This document shows, in pieces, positions 37,047 through 46,997 of a DNA stretch of 64,000 nucleotides (its first letter is position 1; every line of letters starts with the position of its first letter). The DNA lies in NCBI GenBank assembly GCA_950295325.1, contig OX485804.1, forward strand, positions 19,528,001 through 19,592,000, given 5' to 3'. The position numbers and the translations under genes are program-made. The DNA is from Polytrichum commune (Eukaryota > Streptophyta > Polytrichopsida > Polytrichales > Polytrichaceae). Under the pieces are notes generated by a model. That model saw only the letters and a program-made list of their open reading frames with translations. It was not told the origin of the DNA and ran no database searches.

Positions 37047-39589
37047 TATCTTGTCCATCAGATCTCACCTCCCACCAGTGTAGTGTTGGCCACAATCTTG
37101 CTGTTCAGAAGAGTCTCCATCATTAATTTGTCCCTTGGTTCATTATTGTTAGTGTTGTATATATAAGCAGTTGAAGCTGCATCTATTACCATTGTGGGGA
37201 GTCCTGCAATTTGTAAGTCATCTCAGGAAATCAATTGCCAAGCCCGTTGTATATGCCCTCTCTTACCTATCTTTGTTAGTTTTCCCTCTGCTGAAGTCTG
37301 TGGGGCATGCACTATGCCTTGTAATGTACATTCTTCATTATTCTTCATTGCGCAATTCCAATTATATTGGTAAGAGTGAGGCTTTGTATTTCAATGATAA
37401 TACTCTAGTGTAGTTTCAGACATATGCCTCCATGATTTTGCTTTTGTTACTCTACCTATTACTTGTTGGAGAACCATCTTTGCATATCCAATCTCTCATG
37501 AATATATGTTGCAGAATCTTCAAGACATTACACAAACATATATTTGAAAAGGTCTAATGAAGTTTCCAAGAAATATGTGTACTGAAGGTTGTAAGTTACG
37601 CATGTTTGAGTTTGGTTAGATGATATGCAGGGCATGAATGCATATTGTGATAGGACTACCCAATTTCTTTGTCGGTGTTTGCAATGTAGAGAAATTCCAT
37701 AAAGACCTCATAACCAAGGTCTCGTATTTTTGAGCATATTGGAATAATACTCAATTGCTTGGCATGTAAGAACACGTAATCGCTTGCTTGAACATGTATT
37801 GGAGAATGTCCTCTCCTTAAATTTCATCACATGCAAAAAGATCCAACAACATGGAGTTGGAGTGCCTTTTGTGGATTTCGCTCACTATGTTGACTTGCTA
37901 CATCATTTTCAAGTAGAGTAATTAAACTTGCTTGAGATGACTTAAAGATAGATGTGATTGAGACAAAGGTAGACATAGCTTAACATACAAGTTGAAGACA
38001 TGGATATAGTACTGTTACAGAGAAGGTGCTATCGACTAAGATGAAGATGATAGCAAGCTAATATAGGACACAATAGATATTCTAGGAGAGGTTTCTCTAT
38101 TATGCATGCTCCCAAATTTCTTCGATTTGCATACACAGTAGAGAAACCTTGTAGATTGAACATCGAGAACTTCTTCTCCAAAAGAATGTTTTATAAACGT
38201 AGTCCCAGGATCAAGAATCAATAACCACATGGTTAATCATCATGTAAATGTAATATATTATATTCTTGCTCACTAACTTAAGGTATGCAAATCAAAACTT
38301 GAGATCACTGAGAAAATTCTCTAGATGATTGGGGATGATTAATTACTTTCAAGTGTTAAGAAGATTGCCACTATGGCTACACCAAAAACCATGCACAAAT
38401 AATTGCACGAGTTCACCTTCAAAACTTGAGATAAACAATAAACCTTACGTATAGACACATCCAAGTCTAGACATTTAAACTGTTGAGGCCCTCCCAAACT
38501 CAACAAACAAACATGACCTCTTCTACCATACTTCAACTACTATAAGAATATGTCAATCAAATGTGAAAAAATGACCAAAAAATGCACATTATCATAATTT
38601 ATCATGTATTAGAAAGAGTCCTTAAAGTCTCAATTGAAGGGTCATACAAAGGTGGGGCTTAATAGACGTTTCGTAATTATGGTTCTTATTGGAGTCATGA
38701 TTACAATGAAATCTAAATTTTTGGTAGCAGGGTGACTTGACTCCTAAGTTTATTTCTACCAAAGCCTCACACTCAACAATAAGACTTCTAAAAATAAGAA
38801 AGAATGTGATGTCCTCAAAAATTGGCTAGCATTTGAGAACCTTGTATAGTCAAGAACTCCTTTGTTGCACTTGCACCTCCACCTTCGGTACAAAACCCTA
38901 ACAAACCACCAAATTTTTCCACCAATATGAGAAATTGGTCTTCCATGAGTAGGAAATTTGTATTTAATTTTTGTGACACAAATCAAGAAGGAGAGGTCTC
39001 TATTGAAAGAAAGCAAATCATATTACCCACAAGGGCACCAAAACAAATTCCATGTTGCTCCTTGAAACATGATGGTTTGCTTGCTATACATGCAATCATC
39101 TTGGTGCATGTGTTGATCTTTTGAGGAGCTAACTAAACCTTTTACATCTATTAATGTGGGGTGAAAATTAGCATGGGTGGAAAATGCCGTGGCCACTATA
39201 TTTCATGTGTGGGTTGAAAATCATGGTGGGTTATAAATTAACCCCTAAAGGACATGGGGTCCAAGGGTGACTTTATTGTTTTTTTGGCCACTTTTACTCC
39301 AGCTCTTACTAAATGCAATTAAGACCTAATTTGACCAATCCAACCGCATGATCAAAAACCAACTAGCCCTATTGTTTCTCCTTCAATTCTCAGGCACAAT
39401 GATAATGTCTATTGTTTCACTTGAGTGGTGAGTTTCAAACATAATTTGTTTTTTTTGATTGGGTAGAGCTTTTTTTTTATGATTCAAAAAAACTACTTGC
39501 CTTTGTATTTTAATTGGAGCATCACTAGTGGTAATTAGGCTCATGTAGGAAGACAATACTAAGATGGTTTTCTTGTCCATTCATACTAC
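37047..39589. other. Spacer downstream of PTB
   Basis: The first few hundred bases are probably the PTB 3' untranslated region. After that I see no gene or classifiable repeat; open frames are short and unsupported. Confidence 0.5.
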
Positions 39590-40890
39590 TTTTGTCATCT
39601 TATAAGTTACATGCATCCTCCAATCTTATGTGCCTTGTGGATTTTTGCCAAATGCCTTACTTTGTGCGAAGTCTCATTGCAAACCAATAAGATTGCTACA
39701 AACAACCCTGTAGCACAAATTCCTCTTTTCTCCCAATCATGAAACAACTTTCCACTCATGAAAAATTTGTCCATCATACAAATGTGCCCCCAATTATAAT
39801 CAAGTAATCTCTTGACAACTTTCATTCCTTGTTTGGGTTTTCCTTTATTTACTATAAGTTGTCCTTCCATGAGGTGTGACGCCCCACAATATACATCAAA
39901 ATTCTACACATACTTTGAATGAGAGTATGGTGTCTCAACATGCATGCATTGTCTTATAGGACCATCCCTTTATACCTAATCACCATCTTATTTGTTGTGA
40001 TCAGTAGTCCAAAATTTCATAAAGCCTTACACATATCCCCAAACTCAACTAGCAACCAATGAATCTAGTATGTTTTGTCATATTGTGTGGATTTGCAATC
40101 AATGAGACCATGTTTTGATTGTATAAGACATAGACATCTACAAACACCAAGTTGCCTATCACTATCCATAAACTTTTAGAGATTATAGGTGACCAAAAGA
40201 CTAGCTCACTACTAGCCCCATATAATGCCATGTTAGGAAGTTTCTTGACACCCATGTACAAACATATAGACATGAATGCTTTCAACTCAGGTTGTCTAGC
40301 GGAATCCTTCTCTCCACACATTTGCAACCTTTGGCCAACCTCTTATTAGCATAGATATTTGTCTCCACAACAGTGCAATGCAAAGTGCCACGTGACCAAA
40401 TTCACCAAATATTTGTAGATAGGTAGGATACCTTGGATACTCCTCAGTGAGACCTGACTATTATTTGGTGGATGGTTTTGGAAGGGGGTCAAATATATTG
40501 TGATTTTGACTCCACGTGCTCTTGGTGCACATATAACAATCATGGTCCACCTTCTTCTCAATTGTTGCCTTCCTTTTGGGGGGGGGGGGGGGGCGTCCTC
40601 TAGGTTTGGGTAGTGTCACATCGTCTCCTTCATCTTTGACAATAATCATTGAAGGGGAGGTCACCTTTCATGACCTCCCCTTCAATTGCAATGGGCATGG
40701 TCATTGTGGAACTTTTGGTGGCAAGTCTGTGTCACTATCATCCATCTGCAATAAAACATCATCAATCTTTGGTGTGATGTCACCATCCACTTCTTCCAAT
40801 TATGGGTTACTATCCTCTTCTTCATATGAGGATTCATTGCAACATAATACACCTGGGTTTGTGTCAACCAAATCAATACCAACCTCATCA
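39590..40890 (-). mobile_element. Broken piggyBac-like (DDE_Tnp_1_7) transposase relic
   Basis: Minus-strand fragments in different frames resemble a piggyBac transposase in order. At 40,327-40,049, ELKAFMSICLYMGVKKLP with nearby FWSPIISKSL resembles the start of the family domain (ELKAFLG-ILMG-KLP...). At 39,870-39,607, WGHICMMDKFFMSGKLF followed by RGICATG resembles the conserved DNFFTS...GTYATGT region, with the catalytic Asp kept but the next Asn changed to Lys. A proline/basic segment at 40,664-40,461 and an acidic stretch further upstream could be the N-terminal region. Frames are interrupted, so it is dead. Terminal repeats and TTAA target sites were not found. Confidence 0.55.
40578..40593. 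repeat. 16-base G homopolymer
   Basis: Uninterrupted run of 16 G within the piggyBac-like relic (a C run on the coding minus strand, where it encodes a short proline stretch). Likely unstable in length. Confidence 0.9.
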
Positions 40891-43800
40891 AGAATGGGAT
40901 GGTCCTCTTGTCTCAATATGGGCATATATTTTATAGGAGACAAAGTCAATTGGATTCCATTAGGAAATTGCACTCAATACAAGGAAGTGCCTAGCACATA
41001 TGAACCTACTAATATGTTAGAGCCTGTTGTTAGCACTTCTACACCTATGAAAGCCTCTGGAACTTGAAGTGGTGCTGGAAATTCCAACAAAGAATTGTTC
41101 ATCGTTTAGGCTAGTAGGATGACACAAATACTATACTCCTGCTTGGCAGCAATTGACGTCCAACACGGTTGGTTAAAATTCGATAATGCATGTCAACTAA
41201 TCACACAATTGAAGTCCCTATACCCTCAATGTTGGATAATGCATGCCAACTAATCACACAATTGGAGTGCCAATGTGCTTTGTTGGCGATGGTCTCCTCT
41301 TGGCACAACACTTCCAAATTGATTGTTTGTGTGCTGGACCAATACTGGAGGTCTCACCAATGTGGTAGATACAAAGAGAATGCAAGAGTAACCATCTACA
41401 AAGTTGCAGATAGTAAGAATGAACAATTTCAAACCAAGTTAGAGTAAAAGACATTTATAACGAGCGCATGTAGACGAATCTAGTAACACATAATGGGTGA
41501 GGCTAAAGTACAAAATAGAAAGAATTGTATTTTTAGAAAGAAATACATGGGTGGGGGATGCAATAGTTGCTAGGGTTGCTCTCATGTCCAAATTGTAAGA
41601 AGTTGTACCAAGTGAATTAGAGTGGCAAACTCGTTGATTTGGCTCTCCCTCAAGTGGCGAAATGCAACTACACTTGTGGCCGAGACCTATAACCTGGGTT
41701 TTAGCAAATGAGGTTCTTCAATTGGCAAGTTATGAACAAATGGCATGTTTGGCAATGTATACCCATATGGCCATGTTTAAACAACTACATGCCGAGGAGC
41801 TTGTGCATTGGGCCACAAGTATGCCCTCAAATGGAGATTGACTTATTGAGGCATTAACCAAACCCCAAGATGTGGTACTTGATGCTTATGCATCTACACG
41901 TGCTTATAGACTTGAATGCCAATCATTCAAACTTGATTGCTCATTGTCTATGTTTTTGGTGTTTAATGATTGATTTCTATATTGTGTCCAAGTGCTTCTA
42001 TTCGGATATGTATGAGAAGTGGTCACCACCTTGTGGCCTTGGAGGGCAATACAACCATGTTTGATGCCATTTTGTCTCCATTGTGTGTAGTGACTCCTCT
42101 CTTAACATGTGGAACTGTACCTCATACTACTTCTCTCATGGACAAATACGAACCTGTTCAAAATTTTGCAAAGCACAATTGCATTAGTAAGTAAGTCTCT
42201 GCATCTCATTTGATATGTGAATTTTGTTTTATTCCATATGGGTATAATTTCAAGTATCTTGTAGTTGTATTTTGTGTGAACATATTCATGAGCCAATTGT
42301 AATCACCTCCCAACTTGATGTGTTTCCTCCACATATAGAGAATGTGGCACATGTTTTGATGGCTACCTCAACACTAGTCGCTCATCAAAGATCTCTACGG
42401 TCAGTTTGGTTGGCATATATCGATAATGAGGTAGAAGAAGGTAATGAAGTAGATAGGGAGAATGAATAGCATCATAGTCAGTCTTAAAAAAATATGAATG
42501 GATTTGTGTGGGTTGGATTTCATGTTATGCCTTGCTTTGAATAAACCACAATTATGGACTTGGTTTTGTGTGCCAATATCATCTTGCCCCACCATCATTT
42601 AATGGGATATAAATGTGTTGGCAAGTGTTGTGTAATCCCATTGTGTAACACTATATTGATCACGACAATATAATCTAAGTGCATATGAATTTGATTGGTG
42701 AATGGAGTAACCATAATTCTTATTCATACCCATATACATGGTCCATCTTTTTATGGCAAATAATCCATGATTAGAGGAAAGATGTGACCCTATTACCATT
42801 TGAATTTTTTTCATCACTGCTCACTAGCCCATATGATAGTATTCCCCTCCGGGCCCTCCTCACAACACTTTGTCCACCCGAAGAGATTAGCAACTTGCCT
42901 TCGAAGTGCTTAATTGAAGTGCCTAAGCTTTGGACATTATGAAACAAACTATCTTATTTGAGAATCAAGTATTGAGATGTGAAAATCATCTTCTAGACAT
43001 CCCAATACATACGCAACTTGCTGGTCTATGACATGTTGTTTTGCCCTTGCCCATGGCTCAACTACTACCACACTTGCCTATTTATGAGCACGAAGGTGGG
43101 ATAGGGATACAAAGTAGAGATGGACCATTGTGGGCGTGAGGAAGATATGAATTTGAACTCAATGGCGTACATCGAATTCGGCGGCTTCTTGTGCAATGAA
43201 GTGGAAGCAACTGTTATGTGCAACCCTTTTGGCACCTTCTTTTGTGCTTGATTGAGGCCTTGCCAATTGAAGGTGCAGTTGCTCATTACTTGCAAAAATG
43301 ATACAGGTGTCATGGGTTAAGAATAATTACATTGAAAAAAATCACCGTGTTATGACAAAATAGAGTGTGGCTACTGTAATAGGTGTAGAAGGTGTTCCTC
43401 CAATTCTAAAATCTTAGTTAAGAAGTCTTCATGATTATAGACATCACATTGACTACAAGATCAAGGCATCTTTAATTTGAGGAGAGAACACAAGTCTATG
43501 CCTTGTGGCTTGTCCGCACCTTCTGAAAACTCTAACACAACATCATATCCCAAATGCAACAAGTGCACCGACTCCAACATAAGATAGTATTTTGAAACCT
43601 TGTAACGGAATGTGTATGGACATGTGTACAAGTTGCATTAGGCAAGGGCAATAAAGAATTCAACCTAAGGAGCGCGTGCTAGACAACCGTGCAACATGCT
43701 TGTACATGACAAAGGCATGTACTTTAGTATTGTTATGTTTAGAGTAATTGTAAGAGAGGGTCCACTTACATAAGATTTTAAATAAACTCCATTTGGACCA

Positions 43801-44885
43801 ATTGTTTCAAGTAAGGCAAAATTGGGTGTAGAGGCATTTTGTGTCAACATAAGGGGGGAATTGGTGTCATGGAATCTCATGAGTTGAGAAATGGATAATC
43901 ACATAACAAAGTCCTTATACTCAACGATGATGTAAGGAACCTACACCAATGTTAGTGGTTATCCTATACTAAGGGACGCGACTAAGATCAAAGGGAAATC
44001 ATATTGAGGTATAATTGGGCCAAGGCCCTGAATATGATTCAAGCACAACCTCATCACAACTTATTTGAATATGCCAATAGAATCAATCATGTTGGTAGGA
44101 TTATGATGGTATTGAAAATATGTTTTGATGAGTCTGCCATTATCAATGGCTACATAGATTCAACATTGAAAAGTATTATGTTGAATTTCACCACAATTTG
44201 GTACTATAGCATTCAAATAAAACCCTATATTTCTCATAGATTGTATAAAATGTAGACACCTTTAGGCTATGTTGTAGTATTTGCTCAAAAGTTCAAATTC
44301 TCAAACATAACTAATTTCAATTAAATATGAGTTAGGAATTCTAACCCCCACTTATGAACACAAACCCAAAATGCTTTGCAAAAGATTCACACTCACGTTT
44401 GCAATGTTCCATCCTGCGTAGTCATGTCTATGAGATAAAAACTATGAAGATGCATTAGAAGACTCTTGTACTTTAATCAAATTTATCCAAGAGCCTTGGA
44501 TGATTCTTATCAAAATGGCTAGGATGCATGAGGATAGCAAGATGAATATGACCTTCAGTTAGACTGGCACATCAAACTTTTATGCAATATGTGGATTCAA
44601 TATTAGATATAGGTTAAATTGGCTTTATATTTATTATATCATCACAGATGCTATATTTGATTATGTGCTAGATATTTGTTTGAACTTTTGACACATGAGT
44701 TCATAGCATTATTCAATTACTATCCATTGTTCCATTCTAATAACATCAATACACAACATGGACGTGCCAATGCAGTGCTCTGCTGTGAGAACAAACATAG
44801 TATAATTTTGAATAGAATCTGGCTTATTCCCGGTCCCACCCAGTGTACAGACTTAGTTGAATAATGTTATACTTGTGCATTATGA
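40891..44885. other. Spacer upstream of the MITE
   Basis: No gene is recognised. A short tandem duplication of about 53 bases is seen at 41,180-41,275 (GATAATGCATG...CACACAATTG repeated). All open frames are under 90 codons and lack family signatures. Confidence 0.5.
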
Positions 44886-45279
44886 GAGCATCCTCAGTCG
44901 GTCTAGGTAAAGCTCACTGCAAACCAAGACCTATCTTGCTTAAAATGCTCAAAATTTAGAGGGAGTGCACCAAATCTTGCTTAAAAATGGACAGATCCTC
45001 CCACACTCCCTCTAAATGTCAAAAATTTGGAGGGAGTGTGGGAGGATCTTTCCATTTTTAAGCAAGATTTGGTGCACTCCCTCTAAATTTTGAAAATGTG
45101 ATGTTTTCAATGAGGGATTTCACCTACGTCAAATTTTTACAATTCTTTTTTCTTGAGAAATATCTCACGTTTATTTAGGTGTGCTTCTAATGATGGTAAT
45201 TTCAGTTTCTAATTTTAGGTCAGTCAAAAGATAGGTTTTGGTTTGCAGTGAGCTTTACCTAGACCGACTGAGGATGCTC
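44886..45279. mobile_element. Palindromic MITE with TGA target duplication
   Basis: A 394-base element with terminal inverted repeats of about 50 bases: it opens GAGCATCCTCAGTCGGTCTA and closes with the complement ending GACTGAGGATGCTC. Both flanks carry TGA, a likely 3-base target duplication. Inside, a second inverted repeat pairs about 44,955-45,018 with about 45,027-45,090 (CACTCCCTCTAAAT / ATTTGGAGGGAGTG), so nearly the whole left half folds as a hairpin. There is no coding capacity. A 3-base duplication and non-autonomous size fit the PIF/Harbinger group, but the superfamily is uncertain. Confidence 0.88.
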
Positions 45280-46436
45280 TGACAAGGTTTAAGAAACAAG
45301 CACTCGTCACTCTACATTCAAGTTAAGAGGGACCTATGTGGCCTTCTTATAGCTAGTTGTAAGTGGACTTTGATAATTTAGAACAATATGAGATAATCTC
45401 CAACATTTGTGGGATTTATCCCAACTTCTTTAAATACATTTGCAAAGGCACACAAATTTCAACCTCACAAAATCAAACTCATAGTAAGGTCGATGTGTGT
45501 TATTTGGATACTTTTCTCTTTGCACCCACTTCTTGTAGGATATGAGACACGCAATTAGTGCGTGGTGATAATCAAATCCAAATCATGCTTGTAGCCATGC
45601 CCCTTATAATTCTCAAAGCTTATACGAATACTTTATTCAATATCAAAGTGAACATTCTCATGCTCATTAAGTGGTCATATAGGTCTCCCTAATTATGTTG
45701 ACTATTGAACCTAAAACGTTGAACTTATTTTGAGCATGTAGTCCAATCTCTTTTAAACACACGTCTTTTTGGTATCCATTTTTAGATAACTAACCAAATT
45801 AGGGCCGCTCACCATAGCATAGATCAGCAGTTGGAAGCAAAGAACGTCGCTCCTAACCACATACCACTCAAATTCACGTGTCCAAATTATTGCCGTGTTC
45901 GATTAACACATGTCTACCTTATAAGGTGGCAAACAACAAAATGCAACCAAATCAGGCCCAGCTCCCTGAGGTGTCCATTTTAGATAAGTGCAGTAACCAA
46001 ATTAGGGGCCGCTTACCACAGCGTAGACCAGCAGTTGGAGCCAAGCCTAACGGAAGTTAACAGATTCCTTTCCCACCACCCGGACAACCCTGCTCCATCC
46101 CTCTCGTCCTCATCCTTCAAAGATCCTTCAAAGCCCTGCCGATCAGCAGCAGCAGAAGTTGGGAAGACTCGAGAAAGAAGAACTCCTTCACCCAACTACA
46201 TACAGTCGCATCAATTTCTTTCTTCCACCACCAGCTCAAACTTGCTACATACATCACACAAGAAAGGATATCGAAGTGTGGCGCTGTCTCCCCCGAAGCT
46301 GCTGATCAAACAAGCAGAGCTGCGCACGCTCTTCTTTAGCTGTGAGGAGGCTAGGATAGTGGGAATGGTGGAGAATGGTGCTCATCTGTTTCACCGAGAG
46401 GGGACTCAGAGCTTGCATAAGGTGGAGCGGTGGCCA
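45280..46436. other. Spacer upstream of CFAP57 with repeats
   Basis: Contains a copy of the dispersed repeat (45,507-45,790) and a direct repeat of about 70 bases (45,785-45,850 and 45,985-46,055, sharing AACCAAATTAGG and CAGCAGTTGGA). A 134-codon open frame at 46,035-46,439 has no recognised family; its serine- and proline-rich first half looks like leader or promoter sequence. I do not call it a gene. Confidence 0.5.
45507..45790. repeat. Dispersed repeat, copy 1
   Basis: About 280 bases aligning to 53,828-54,117 over their whole length, for example TTTTCTCTTTGCACCCACTT at the start and TAGTCCAATCTCTTTT near the end. Shorter, more diverged matches to the second half occur at 55,371-55,530 and 19,357-19,640. 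The family is unclassified; no terminal repeats or coding region were seen. Confidence 0.75.
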
Positions 46437-46997
46437 TGAGCAGAGAAATTATATATAGAGTTTGGTACCTTTGCTGAGTGAATCTGGAGTGTGGGGTTTG
46501 CGCAGTTTTCATTTGCAGCTCTGAGCACACACATACATGCATGCATTGGAGGAGTGATGCAATCGTTTGTGTGATGATGATGGAGGTGGTAGGATGAGTT
46601 GGCTAGGGTTTGGGTTTTTGGGGTTTGAGTTTTAGGCTCTGGTCGTTCGGGGGCATTTGAGTCCACATTTGTGGAGGATGAGCCATGGCGACAGTATCGG
46701 TAGTCGTGGCCATAAGCATTGCGGGATGTGTCCGGGGAGAGTAGAGAAATGAATGCAGGAACAGTATATGTATAATCTGGTACCTTTTCTGAAATAATCT
46801 GCTGTGTGGGGTTTGTGCAGCTTTAACGTGATGCAGCTTTTGAGCACATACATGCATGCGGGGAGGACTTAATCGTTTGTGTGATGATGATGAAGGTGGT
46901 AGGATGAGTTGGGTAGGGTTTGGGTTTTAAGGGTTTGAGTTTTTGCCTTTCGTCGATCGAGGGCTTTGAGTCCACATTTGTAAGGAGGGAAACAGCC
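46437..46997 (+). promoter_or_regulatory. Tandemly duplicated CFAP57 promoter
   Basis: Two consecutive copies of about 313-315 bases precede the CFAP57 start: about 46,437-46,740 and 46,741-47,040. Shared landmarks are GGTACC (46,464 and 46,779), the TGTGGGGTTTG block, GTTTGTGTGATGATGATG, a telo-box-like TAGGGTTT (46,604 and 46,914), GAGTCCACATTTGT, and GCCATGGCGACAGT (start codons at 46,685 and 46,998). A TATA-like TATATATA occurs at about 46,450 in the first copy; the second has TATATGTATAA. The upstream copy's ATG opens a frame of only 19 codons before TAG, so it would act as an upstream open reading frame if transcribed. Confidence 0.8.

Noticed and set aside
40576-41067. 163-codon plus-strand open frame with glycine run
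   Set aside because: The glycine run is the G homopolymer, and the frame is antisense to the piggyBac-like relic. No family recognised.
46035-46439. 134-codon plus-strand open frame before CFAP57
   Set aside because: No recognised family and its end overlaps the duplicated promoter; more likely leader or promoter sequence.
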